DNA of 64,000 bases from Oscillospiraceae bacterium (GCA_004557855.1 SFFJ01000001.1:76709-140708), one strand, 5' to 3'. Numbered from the stretch's first letter, positions 42,838 through 51,184 are shown. Numbers and translations: made by a program. Notes: generated from the sequence alone by a model not told the origin.

Positions 42838-43140
42838 ATGATGTATCTGTATATTGCCATTGCTCTGCTGGTGGGGCTGCTGCTGGGTAAGGCGCTCTTT
42901 GGCAAAAAGGCCGCCCCCGTACCCGCCCCGGCCCCTGTGGCCGCAGCCCCTGCCGCCCCGCAGGAGGATGAGATCGCAGCCGTTATCGCCGCCATTGCCG
43001 CTATGATGGGCTGTGCGCCGGAACAGGTACGCATCCTTTCCCTGCGTGAGGATTCTCCCTGGAGACCCACCTTACTAATTTCTGATGGAGGACAAATCGA
43101 TGAAAAGATTCCTGATAAGAATAAATGGAAAAACGTATGA
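42838..43140 (+). CDS. OadG/MmdD-like small membrane subunit
   Basis: A 100-residue protein with one N-terminal membrane helix (about residues 2-20), a short Pro/Ala linker, and a conserved cytoplasmic tail containing EIAAVIAAIAAMMG and WRPTLLISDG, as in delta/gamma subunits of sodium-pumping decarboxylases. These subunits anchor the carboxyltransferase to the membrane complex. Its presence favours a membrane-associated decarboxylase, yet the pump subunit is not encoded nearby. ATG 42838 is chosen over a GTG only one nt from GGAG. It overlaps the next gene. Confidence 0.8.
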   Translation: MMYLYIAIALLVGLLLGKALFGKKAAPVPAPAPVAAAPAAPQEDEIAAVIAAIAAMMGCAPEQVRILSLREDSPWRPTLLISDGGQIDEKIPDKNKWKNV

Positions 43141-43480
43141 TGCCGAGGTCGAGGTCGTAGGGACCTCCGCTTCCGCACCGGTTGCGGCCCCCGCTGCTGC
43201 TCCTGCCGCCGCCCCCGCCGCAGCTCCTGCTGCTCCCGCGCCCGCTGCTGCCCCCGCAGCCGGCGGCCCCGCCAATGTCACCTCCCCCCTGCCCGGCACC
43301 GTTCTGCGTCTGTGCAAGAATACCGGTGATTCCGTTGCTGCCGGTGAGGTCGTCATGATCGTCGAGTCCATGAAGATGGAGAACGAGGTTGTCGCCCCCG
43401 AGGCCGGCCGCATCGCTTCCATCGCCGTGGCAGCCGGCTCCGCCATCAATACCGGCGACCTGCTGTTCACCCTCGGTTGA
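43100..43480 (+). CDS. Biotin carrier protein (biotinyl domain with Ala/Pro linker)
   Basis: A 126-residue biotin acceptor. A short N-terminal domain (MKRFLIRINGKTYDAEVEVV) is followed by an Ala/Pro linker of about 35 residues and a C-terminal biotinyl domain with the biotinylated lysine in VESMKMENEV (about residue 92). It carries the carboxyl group between the transferase and its partner. The ATG at 43100 has GGAGG eight nt upstream and overlaps the end of the OadG-like gene by 41 nt. Last gene of the operon. Confidence 0.95.
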   Translation: MKRFLIRINGKTYDAEVEVVGTSASAPVAAPAAAPAAAPAAAPAAPAPAAAPAAGGPANVTSPLPGTVLRLCKNTGDSVAAGEVVMIVESMKMENEVVAPEAGRIASIAVAAGSAINTGDLLFTLG

Positions 43481-43503
43481 TCGCCCCACAATATAACGTC
43501 TGA

Positions 43504-43556
43504 AGCGGCGCTGTTGTTTTGTGTGTTTATCACAATGCAGCAGCGCTGCTTTTTTG
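43504..43556 (+). terminator. Terminator of the CoA-transferase/carboxyltransferase operon
   Basis: AGCGGCGCTG pairs with CAGCGCTGCT (one G-U) around a 27-nt loop, then TTTTT. The rest of the gap to 43701 is AT-rich with no gene. Confidence 0.8.
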
Positions 43557-43701
43557 CTTATTTTTGTATTAGTTTTCCATCTTATCATTGTTTTGTTCAG
43601 TTTGCATCACTTTTTTATCGTTGGTTTGTGCAATATTTATACGTCAAAATCCATCAAAAATGCGTTAAAAATTCTACGGTGTAAAAAATCCACAAACCCT
43701 A

Positions 43702-43730
43702 TTGCTTTTTATAATATTTAATAGTAGAAT
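43702..43730 (+). promoter_or_regulatory. Promoter of the PucR regulator operon
   Basis: TTGCTT, 17-nt spacer, TAGAAT. Confidence 0.55.
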
Positions 43731-43821
43731 AGCAGTAAGATAGAACATGGGTAAGTAGTCGGAAGCTTCGCCCAGTTTTCATACTTCCCGCCGCTGCGGG
43801 ATCAGAAAGGGGCGCATTTGC

Positions 43822-45480
43822 ATGGATCGGAATTACGGCATTACTCTCAATTCCATTCTCCGGATGGACATCCTGCATGACGCCGATCTTCTGGCCGGCT
43901 CCGCCGGTACCGACCGCATCGTTACCTCGGTCAGTGTCATGGTCGACCCCAACATCGTCAGCGCCGTGACCGGCGGTGAGCTGCTGGTTTCCACCGCTTA
44001 TGCCGTCCGGGAAAACCTCCCCCAGCTATTGGAGCTGATCCCCCAGCTGAAGCAGCGTGGCGTTGTGGGCCTCGGCCTTAAATTCAACAGCTACATCAAT
44101 GAAATCCCGCAGGATATCATCAAGCTGTGCAATGATCTCGGCTTCCCGCTGTTCGAGATCCCCAATAACATCTCCTTTTCACAGATCATCACGCCGATCA
44201 TGACGACCATCGTCAATAATCAGGCGCAGACGTTAGGCGATATCTACGAGCTGCAAAAGGCGCTGACCGCCACCATGCTGGGCGGCGGCAACCTGCAGTC
44301 CATTGTGCAGACGCTCTTTGACCGGTTCGGCAACAGCATCGCCATTTATAATGATTTCTTCTCCTCCTTCGTGCTGGCGTGCAGCGAGCAGCGCCGGGAG
44401 AGCATCACCCGCCGGATGGATAATCTCGTCCGGGCCGGCTCCTCCGGGAAGGAGACCGTTTCGCTGATGAGCAGCCGTGAGGTCGATAACATCGACGGGC
44501 TCATCTGCAATAAGATCATCATCCCCATTTACAGCGATAAGAAAAAATACGGCAGCATCTACATCTGGGAAGACAACCGTGAGATCACCGGTGTTGACCT
44601 GGCCGTGCTGGAGGCTTCCACCTCCCTCATCGCGCTGGATATGATCAAAAAAATCTCGATGTACGAGATGGAAAACAACCACAAGGCCACCTTCCTTGAT
44701 GACCTTTTGGTGCATGATGAGGAGCGTCAGCGCAAATCGCTGGCCAACGCCGAATACTTCGATTTCGATGTGGACGCCGAGCACCGTGTGGCTGTCATCC
44801 GGGTGCTTTCCGGCAATTCCACCATCGGCAACAGCTCCCTTTACAAGACCAACAACAGCATTGTCAATATCCTGCGGCGCATCAGCCGGGATAGCAGCAT
44901 CAAGGTGCTATTCGTCAATAAATGCGACAGCATCGTGCTGGTGTTTGAATCCCCCCTGCGGGAGGATGAGGAATACCGCCGGCTGCTGCAGGCGTTCATC
45001 GATACCGCACTTTCTTCCTTGGAGGCGGAAGGGATCCTCGCCATGGCGTCCATCGGCGTCGGCCGCAGCTATGCCGATGCCACCAGCCTGTGGAAGAGCT
45101 TCAATGAAGCCCGCCGGGCTGCCGCCTGCTGGAATGTCGATGACTCCCGTGTGCATTACTTCGAAAAGCTGGGCGTTTACCGCTTCCTTTCCTACGAAAA
45201 TCTCCGTCCCGAGCTGGTCATCTTCTACAATGAAACGCTGAAGGTGCTGGTGGATTACGACCACGACCGGGACTCCGAGCTGGTACATACCCTTTCGCTT
45301 TACTTCAAATGCGGCGGCAATCTCAAGCGGCTGGCGGAGGAAATGGGTGTTCACTACAATACCGTTGCCTACCGCATCCAGCGCATCAAGGAGCTGGCCC
45401 ACGTCAGCTTTGATAATGCCGACCAGATGCTGAACCTGCAAATCGCCCTCAAGATCTATGAAGTCAACTTCTACCGCTGA
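43822..45480 (+). CDS. PucR family transcriptional regulator
   Basis: A 552-residue activator of the PucR/CdaR group. It has the N-terminal PucR ligand domain (about 10-130), a central GGDEF-like/GAF-like region, and a C-terminal helix-turn-helix with LKRLAEEMGVHYNTVAYRIQRIKEL (about 500-525). PucR controls purine degradation in Bacillus. Here it is the first gene of the operon encoding the carbamoyltransferase-like complex, so it probably senses the pathway substrate. Its stop overlaps the following DUF2877 gene by 23 nt. Confidence 0.9.
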   Translation: MDRNYGITLNSILRMDILHDADLLAGSAGTDRIVTSVSVMVDPNIVSAVTGGELLVSTAYAVRENLPQLLELIPQLKQRGVVGLGLKFNSYINEIPQDIIKLCNDLGFPLFEIPNNISFSQIITPIMTTIVNNQAQTLGDIYELQKALTATMLGGGNLQSIVQTLFDRFGNSIAIYNDFFSSFVLACSEQRRESITRRMDNLVRAGSSGKETVSLMSSREVDNIDGLICNKIIIPIYSDKKKYGSIYIWEDNREITGVDLAVLEASTSLIALDMIKKISMYEMENNHKATFLDDLLVHDEERQRKSLANAEYFDFDVDAEHRVAVIRVLSGNSTIGNSSLYKTNNSIVNILRRISRDSSIKVLFVNKCDSIVLVFESPLREDEEYRRLLQAFIDTALSSLEAEGILAMASIGVGRSYADATSLWKSFNEARRAAACWNVDDSRVHYFEKLGVYRFLSYENLRPELVIFYNETLKVLVDYDHDRDSELVHTLSLYFKCGGNLKRLAEEMGVHYNTVAYRIQRIKELAHVSFDNADQMLNLQIALKIYEVNFYR

Positions 45481-46354
45481 AGCCATTTCCGCACAGCTTT
45501 TTGAGCTGCTGCCGCAGCAGCCCGAGCCGGCCGCCGTCCATTCGGTGTTCCGCACCTCGGCCAACCTGCTGTATCAGGGGCAGCTGGTCACCCTGCTGGA
45601 TGACACCCGCCCGCTTTACCCCTGTGCCGTGCGGCTCGGCGGCCCTCTGCCGGCCCTCACCGCCGGGGAGCCCGTCCTGCTTTGCCGGGAACGCATCCTC
45701 TTTCCCCGCAGCGGCGCCGCCGTAGCATTAAACCGGGCGCAGAGCGTTTCCCTTTCGCTGTTCTCCCCGCCGTCCACGCTGCAGCAGCCGCATCCGGCCG
45801 CCGCCGAGGCCCTGCGGGAGACGATATTGACCCGGGGCAAGCCGGAGGGCTTCGCTCCGCTTCTCACCATGCTGGAGGCTTCGCCCTCCCCCCTGCCCGA
45901 TAACCCCTACGTCCGCTATGCGGCCGACCGCATCCCCGCCTTATTTGCCGCCCTGCGGCAGCGGGATGCCGAAGCCGCCGGAGAAGCCGCCTATTCCATC
46001 GCCGGCTGCGGCATCGGGCTTACCCCCTCCGCCGATGACTTCCTTTGCGGGGTCATGGCGTCTGTGCTGGCTTCGGCCATCGCCCGCGGGGAACAAAACA
46101 AGTGGCTGCCCATTACCGCCGCTATGGCAAAACGGGCCGCCCCCCGCACCAATCTCATCAGCGCCGCGTTTTTGCGGCAGGCTGCCTGCGGGCAGCTCTC
46201 CTCGGATGTGCTCACCCTCATCCGGACCCTTTATTCCAGTGTCCTGTCGCTGCGGCTCCCGTCTGCTGCGATGAATGTTATCGCCTTCGGCGAAACATCC
46301 GGTACGGATATCCTGACCGGTATATATTTCGGACAAAAAATCTATCCAAATTAG
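45458..46354 (+). CDS. DUF2877 protein (AllH-like subunit)
   Basis: A 298-residue DUF2877 protein, related to E. coli YlbF/AllH, which together with FdrA (AllF) and YlbE (AllG) forms the oxamate carbamoyltransferase of anaerobic allantoin use. Conserved features are GCGIGLTPSADDFLCGVMAS (about residues 188-207) and RTNLISAAFLRQAACGQLS. Starting inside the PucR stop and ending inside the ribosome site of fdrA, it is tightly coupled to both. Codon use is less biased than in the genes that follow. Confidence 0.85.
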   Translation: MKSTSTAEAISAQLFELLPQQPEPAAVHSVFRTSANLLYQGQLVTLLDDTRPLYPCAVRLGGPLPALTAGEPVLLCRERILFPRSGAAVALNRAQSVSLSLFSPPSTLQQPHPAAAEALRETILTRGKPEGFAPLLTMLEASPSPLPDNPYVRYAADRIPALFAALRQRDAEAAGEAAYSIAGCGIGLTPSADDFLCGVMASVLASAIARGEQNKWLPITAAMAKRAAPRTNLISAAFLRQAACGQLSSDVLTLIRTLYSSVLSLRLPSAAMNVIAFGETSGTDILTGIYFGQKIYPN

Positions 46355-46366
46355 GAGGAAACGGCA

Positions 46367-47950
46367 TTGGTTAGTCTGCAAATCAAACCCAACACCTACT
46401 ATGACTCCATTACCCTGATGATCATCTCCAAAGAGTTGAAGAAGGTCCCGGGCGTAAAGGAAGCTCTGGTTGGCATGGGCACCGACCTGAACCTTGACAT
46501 TGCCAAGGTAACCGGTCTTTCCAGCCCCGAGCTGGAAGCCATCACCCCCAACGATTTCTTCGTCGCTCTCGACTGCGAAAATGAAGAGGCCGTTGCAAAT
46601 GCTCTGAAAGCTCTGGAGGAGCAGCTCAATAAGAAGGAGGAAAGCCGCAGCGCTGCGTACTATCCTCCCACCCTCACTTCCGCTCTCAAGGCTGATCCCA
46701 AGATCAATCTGGCGCTCATCTCCGTCCCCGGCCGTCATGCCTATGATGTAGCCAAGGACGCCCTGGACAAAAACATCAACGTCATGCTGTTCAGCGATAA
46801 CGTTTCGATGGAAGAGGAGAAGAAGCTCAAAGAGTACGCCGTTTCCAAGGAACTGCTCATGATGGGCCCCGACTGCGGTACTGCCGTAGTAAACGGTCTG
46901 CCTCTGGCTTTCGCCAACGTCATCCACAAGGGCCCCATCGGTATCTGCGGTGCTTCCGGTACCGGTACCCAGGAGCTCACCATCCTGATCGACCAGCTCG
47001 GTTCCGGTATCACCCAGGCTCTGGGCACCGGCGGCCGTGACCTGAAGGCCGAGATCGGCGGTCTGATGTTCAAGCAGTGCCTGAACGCTCTCATCAATGA
47101 CCCCGAGACCAAGGTCATCATCATGCTCTCCAAGCCCCCCGCGGAGCACGTGGCCAAGGAGATCCTCTCCATCGCCAAGGAGTGCAATGATCACATCAAG
47201 CCCGTAGTCGTAGACTTCATCGGCGGCGATCCCCACCTCCCCAAGGAGTACGGTTTGGTAGCTGCCTACAACCTGGAAGACGCTGCCCGCAAGGCGGTTG
47301 CTCTCTCCAAGGGCGAGCCCGTTCCCGCTGACATGATCGATATCGATATGCCCCGCGCCGAGCTGGAAGCCCTCATCGAGCGTGAGACCTCCAAGATGGC
47401 TCCCACCCAGAAGTACTATCGCGGCTTCTTCTCCGGCGGCACGCTGGCGGATGAGTCCATGAAGCTGTCCATCGGCAAGCTGGGTCACATCTATTCCAAC
47501 ATCCCCCTCAAGCCCGAGGATAAGATCGAGAACCCCCTGACCGCCGAGTACAAGGAGAACACCTGCATCGACTTTGGTGAGGACGAGTTCACCGAGGGTA
47601 AGCCCCATCCGATGATCGACCTGACCCTGCGCTGCGAGCGTATCCTGCGTGATGCTCACGATCCCACTCTGGCCATCCTGCAGTGCGACTGTGTTATCGG
47701 CTACGGCTCCAACCCCAATCCCGCCGAGGAACTGGCTGCTGCCATCGCCAAGGCCAAGGAGATCGCTGCCAGCGAGGGCCGTTACATCTCCGCTATCTGC
47801 TCTATCGTAGGTACCGAGGGTGACCCCCAGAACCTGACCGAGACCCGCAAGCAGCTGGAAGCTGCCGGCGCTATCGTCGTTCGCTCCAACGCCCAGTCCA
47901 CCTATCTGGTACACCATATGCTGGATAAGCTGAATGGAGGTAAGTATTAA
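46367..47950 (+). CDS. fdrA: FdrA-like protein (AllF-type carbamoyltransferase subunit)
   Basis: A 527-residue protein related to succinyl-CoA synthetase. It has the CoA-ligase-like nucleotide segment GPIGICGASGTGTQELT (about residues 187-203), GTGGRDLKAEIGG, and a C-terminal ligase domain with QCDCVIGYGSNPNP. E. coli FdrA is a subunit of oxamate carbamoyltransferase, which releases carbamoyl phosphate from oxalurate. The substrate here may be another N-carbamoyl compound. The start is TTG at 46367, seven nt after AGGAGGA. Its stop overlaps the start of a 62-residue gene. Confidence 0.88.
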   Translation: MVSLQIKPNTYYDSITLMIISKELKKVPGVKEALVGMGTDLNLDIAKVTGLSSPELEAITPNDFFVALDCENEEAVANALKALEEQLNKKEESRSAAYYPPTLTSALKADPKINLALISVPGRHAYDVAKDALDKNINVMLFSDNVSMEEEKKLKEYAVSKELLMMGPDCGTAVVNGLPLAFANVIHKGPIGICGASGTGTQELTILIDQLGSGITQALGTGGRDLKAEIGGLMFKQCLNALINDPETKVIIMLSKPPAEHVAKEILSIAKECNDHIKPVVVDFIGGDPHLPKEYGLVAAYNLEDAARKAVALSKGEPVPADMIDIDMPRAELEALIERETSKMAPTQKYYRGFFSGGTLADESMKLSIGKLGHIYSNIPLKPEDKIENPLTAEYKENTCIDFGEDEFTEGKPHPMIDLTLRCERILRDAHDPTLAILQCDCVIGYGSNPNPAEELAAAIAKAKEIAASEGRYISAICSIVGTEGDPQNLTETRKQLEAAGAIVVRSNAQSTYLVHHMLDKLNGGKY

Positions 47951-48138
47951 TGCATCAGATCAATAAACTGTTCGGAGAAAAACTCCACATGGTCAATATC
48001 GGCGTCGAGACCTTCTACCAGGATATGCTTTCCCAGAAGGAAGCCGGCACCCAGGATATCGAAGTAATCCATGTTGACTGGAAGCCCGTCGCCGGCGGCA
48101 ACAAGAAACTGGCCGGTATGCTCGGTATGTTGAAGTAA
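47950..48138 (+). CDS. Small FdrA-associated protein
   Basis: A 62-residue protein whose ATG overlaps the FdrA stop (TAATG), so it is translationally coupled. It contains VNIGVETFYQDM and VIHVDWKPVAGGNKK, motifs I associate with segments fused to FdrA/DUF1116-type proteins in some other genomes. It is therefore probably a free-standing fourth subunit or domain of the complex. No membrane segment or metal motif is visible. That it is real is well supported by coupling and codon use; its role is inference. Confidence 0.75.
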   Translation: MHQINKLFGEKLHMVNIGVETFYQDMLSQKEAGTQDIEVIHVDWKPVAGGNKKLAGMLGMLK

Positions 48139-48201
48139 TTACCCGATCCCGAACCGGGAAAGGTGATTTTTCTAAATAATTTATTTAGGAGGAACAAAAC
48201 A

Positions 48202-49458
48202 ATGACATTGGGCGAGAAAATCAATGCCGCTAATGCCGAAGCCCTGAAGATCATTCTGGGCGCACAGCCTACCCTGATCGGCGTTGGCACTGCCGGTGAA
48301 GACATCCCCGGCATGACCAAGAAGACCATCCTGCACTCCGGCCCTCCCGTAACCTGGGAGAACATGTGCGACCCCACCAAGGGTGCTGTTATCGGCGCTC
48401 TGATCTATGAGGGTCTGGCCAAGACTCCCGAAGAGGCTGAAAAGCTGGCCGCTTCCGGCGAGATCACCTTCGATCCCTGCCACCATCACAATGCCGTAGG
48501 CCCCATGTGCGGTATCGTTTCCTATTCCATGCCCGTTTGGAAGGTCATCAACAAGGCTCATGGCAACATGGCTTACTGCACCTTCAATGAGGGTCTGGGC
48601 AAGGTTCTGCGTTTCGGTGCTTATGATGATACCGTTATCACCCGTCTGCACTGGCTGCGCAATGAGTTCTATCCCCTCATCAAGGAAGCTCTGGAAATCC
48701 GCGGCGAGATCGATCTGAAGGTTCTCATCGCCCAGGAGCTGCAGATGGGCGACGACGGCCACAACCGTAACCGCGCCGGTACCTCCCTGCTGATCCGTGA
48801 GCTGGCTCCCGCCATCGTTAAGACTCACTTCGATCAGGATGTCAAGGTTCGTGCTCTCGAGTTCCTGAACTCCAATGACCACACCTGGCTGAACCTGACC
48901 ATGCCCGCCTGCAAGTGCACCATGGACGCCATCGAGGGCATCGAGTATTGCTCTCTGGTTTACACCATGTGCCGCAACGGCACCGAGTTCGGTGTTCGCG
49001 TAGCCGGTCTGCCCGGTCAGTGGTTCCACTACACCTCCGAGAAGGTCGAGGGCCTCTACTTCCCCGGCTTCACCGAGGCTGACGCTAACCGTGACGTAGG
49101 CGACAGCTGCATCACCGAGACCACCGGCATCGGCGGTTTCTGCATGGCTGCTGCTCCCGCTATCGTTAAGTTCGTAGGCGGCACCGTTGCCGACTCCATC
49201 AAGTACTCCACCGAGATGTACGAGATCACCGAGGGTGAGGGCACTGCTTATCAGATCCCCGCTCTGGGCTTCCGCGGTTCCGCTACCGGCATCGATATCC
49301 GCAAGGTCATCGAGACCGGCATCCGCCCCGTAATCAACACCGGTATTGCTTGCAACCGTCGTGGTGTTGGTCAGGTAGGCGCTGGCGTTGTTCATCCTCC
49401 CATGGAGTGCTTTGAGCAGGCCATCGAGGCTTTCGTAGCCAAGTATGCAGAGGGCTGA
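48202..49458 (+). CDS. DUF1116 protein (AllG/YlbE-like subunit)
   Basis: A 418-residue DUF1116 protein matching E. coli YlbE/AllG and YahG in length. Notable segments are TFDPCHHHNAVGPMCGIVS (about residues 91-109), QMGDDGHNRNRAGTSLL (about 180) and the C-terminal NTGIACNRRGVGQVGAGVVHPP. In the characterised E. coli system the AllF, AllG and AllH proteins together act as oxamate carbamoyltransferase. The start at 48202 follows AGGAGG, directly after a CTAAATAA/TTATTTAG palindrome that could modulate its translation. Codon use is strongly biased. Confidence 0.88.
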   Translation: MTLGEKINAANAEALKIILGAQPTLIGVGTAGEDIPGMTKKTILHSGPPVTWENMCDPTKGAVIGALIYEGLAKTPEEAEKLAASGEITFDPCHHHNAVGPMCGIVSYSMPVWKVINKAHGNMAYCTFNEGLGKVLRFGAYDDTVITRLHWLRNEFYPLIKEALEIRGEIDLKVLIAQELQMGDDGHNRNRAGTSLLIRELAPAIVKTHFDQDVKVRALEFLNSNDHTWLNLTMPACKCTMDAIEGIEYCSLVYTMCRNGTEFGVRVAGLPGQWFHYTSEKVEGLYFPGFTEADANRDVGDSCITETTGIGGFCMAAAPAIVKFVGGTVADSIKYSTEMYEITEGEGTAYQIPALGFRGSATGIDIRKVIETGIRPVINTGIACNRRGVGQVGAGVVHPPMECFEQAIEAFVAKYAEG

Positions 49459-49513
49459 TCCTCTCGCGTAAATCATTCGTTGTTTCGGTGACGGGAGAGG
49501 ATCCCCCTCTCCC
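49457..49513 (+). promoter_or_regulatory. Mutually exclusive hairpins between DUF1116 and cyclase genes
   Basis: GATCCTCTC (49457-49465) can pair with GAGAGGATC (49495-49503); alternatively GGGAGAGG (49493-49500) pairs with CCTCTCCC (49506-49513). The shared strand makes them exclusive. No U-tract follows. Confidence 0.5.
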
Positions 49514-49554
49514 CCACCCCAAAACATAAAACAAACTTTAGGAGGAAAAACACT

Positions 49555-50361
49555 ATGTCTAAGTGGTCTGATGTTAAGGTCTATGATCTCTCTATCCCGA
49601 TCGGCGTAAACTGCCCCCCCTGGCCCACCTATGAGCCCGTACAGATGAAGTTCTTTAAGCGCCTGTCTTCCAATGGCGCTAACGGCCAGATCCTCACCCA
49701 CTCCAACCATGTTGGCACCCACCTGGACGGCCCTCTGCACTTTGATACTGCCGGCCGTACTGTTGATCAGCTCGAGCTGACCAAGCTGGTTCGTCCCGGC
49801 GTTGTTGTTGACCTGACTGATGCTCCCTGCTGTGAAGACTTCGGCATCTACACTCCCGAAATGATCGAGGAGCGCGTTGAAGTTCGTGAGGGCGATATTC
49901 TCATCATCAACACTGGTTATCATAAGTATGGTTGGGATTCCCCCGAGGCTGATGAGCAGCGCTACATGGTTCGTCATCCCGGTCCGTCCCTGAGCTTCGT
50001 TAAGTGGTGCCAGGATAAGAAGATCGCTTGGATCGGCGTTGACTGCGGTTCTGCTGACCATCCCATGAACACCAAGATTCGTGACTGGTGCCCCATGGAC
50101 GCTGCGAAGTGCGACAAGTACATGCAGGAGAAGTATGGCAAGACCCTGCAGGAGATGTATCCTTGGCCCGAGCAGTACCAGGCCATGCACATCCAGCTGT
50201 TCTGCCAGCCCTACGAGTGCATCCATGCTGAATGCCTGGGCGGCGACATCGACAAGCTCTCCAACAAGCGCTGCGTAATCGGCTGCTTCCCCTGGAGACT
50301 GGTCGGCGGCGAGTCCTGCATCTCTCGTATCGTAGCCTTCACCGGCTTCGAGGATGCCTGA
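49555..50361 (+). CDS. Cyclase family metal-dependent hydrolase
   Basis: A 268-residue member of the cyclase/arylformamidase-like family, which hydrolyses cyclic or N-acyl amides (isatin hydrolase and kynurenine formamidase are examples). The metal motif HVGTHLDGPLHF is at about residues 51-62, and a later histidine/glutamate pair occurs in IHAECLGGDIDKL (about 224). In this operon it is the natural ring-opening enzyme that would generate an N-carbamoyl acid for the FdrA complex. The ATG follows AGGAGG. Codon use resembles tuf. The exact substrate is unknown. Confidence 0.88.
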   Translation: MSKWSDVKVYDLSIPIGVNCPPWPTYEPVQMKFFKRLSSNGANGQILTHSNHVGTHLDGPLHFDTAGRTVDQLELTKLVRPGVVVDLTDAPCCEDFGIYTPEMIEERVEVREGDILIINTGYHKYGWDSPEADEQRYMVRHPGPSLSFVKWCQDKKIAWIGVDCGSADHPMNTKIRDWCPMDAAKCDKYMQEKYGKTLQEMYPWPEQYQAMHIQLFCQPYECIHAECLGGDIDKLSNKRCVIGCFPWRLVGGESCISRIVAFTGFEDA

Positions 50362-50386
50362 TTTTAACTGAATTAGTAGCCTGATT

Positions 50387-50420
50387 AAGGGGGCGGGGCG
50401 TTATAGCGCTTCGCCCCCTT
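50387..50420 (+). terminator. Hairpin after the cyclase gene, weak terminator or attenuator
   Basis: AAGGGGGCG pairs perfectly with CGCCCCCTT (9 bp, 16-nt loop), followed by only a short T-run. Confidence 0.5.
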
Positions 50421-50455
50421 TGCCCCGCATTATACGCAAAAGGAGACCCTCTATT

Positions 50456-51184
50456 ATGACCTTAATTCTCATACTTACCGGGTTTTATGTCCTGTGGCTT
50501 GCATCGCTGCTAAAGGTCGCCTATACCCCCAGCCTGTTCCAAAATTACACTCTGTTTAAGGCGATAAATAGTATCTTATTTGTAATCATTTCGGTAATTT
50601 CGTGGCGTCATTCCACCATCGGTATCTTGACCTTCTGGCCGCTGCTGACCGCATTCTGTATGGCTGCCTTCGGTGATATTGCCATCGGTGTGGCCAATAA
50701 CCGCCACGGCCCCGACGGCGCCACCCGTTCCGTTTCCGGCATGGCAGGGGTCGGCTTCTTCTGTGTGGCTCATATCTTCTATCTCCTGTTCTTCACGCAA
50801 TTCTGCCCCATGCGCCCTTACCACTTTATCCTGCCCATTATCGCCCTTTTAGTGATGTTGTATGTCACCCGGCATCCTTCCTTCCATTTCAGCCGCCACA
50901 CCCGGCCTGCCGCTGTCTTTTACTATATGGTGGTTACTCTTATGTTCACGGTCGGGCTGAATGCCTCCATCACCTGTATCACATGGTCGCCGCTTTATAG
51001 CATCCACGTCCCCTTTAACGGATGGTTGGCCGGCATCGGCGTGGCTCTTTTCCTCATCTCGGATATCCTCATGCTGCCGCTTTACTTCTATTCCCGCCGT
51101 AAGTGCCCCCGTTGGGTGCGCTTCGCCAATCTTACCACCTACTATATCGGACAGCTCCTGTTGGCCATCAGCCTGGCGCTGTAA
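50456..51184 (+). CDS. YhhN/TMEM86 family membrane protein (possible lysoplasmalogenase)
   Basis: A 242-residue protein with about eight membrane segments. The acidic segments AAFGDIAIGVAN (about residue 73) and ALFLISDILMLPLYFYSRR near the C-terminus correspond to the conserved aspartate-containing helices of the YhhN family. Family members cleave the vinyl-ether bond of lysoplasmalogens; anaerobic Clostridia often contain plasmalogens, so that role is plausible. The start at 50456 has AAAGGAG. It does not obviously belong to the upstream pathway and is followed by a terminator. Confidence 0.78.
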   Translation: MTLILILTGFYVLWLASLLKVAYTPSLFQNYTLFKAINSILFVIISVISWRHSTIGILTFWPLLTAFCMAAFGDIAIGVANNRHGPDGATRSVSGMAGVGFFCVAHIFYLLFFTQFCPMRPYHFILPIIALLVMLYVTRHPSFHFSRHTRPAAVFYYMVVTLMFTVGLNASITCITWSPLYSIHVPFNGWLAGIGVALFLISDILMLPLYFYSRRKCPRWVRFANLTTYYIGQLLLAISLAL

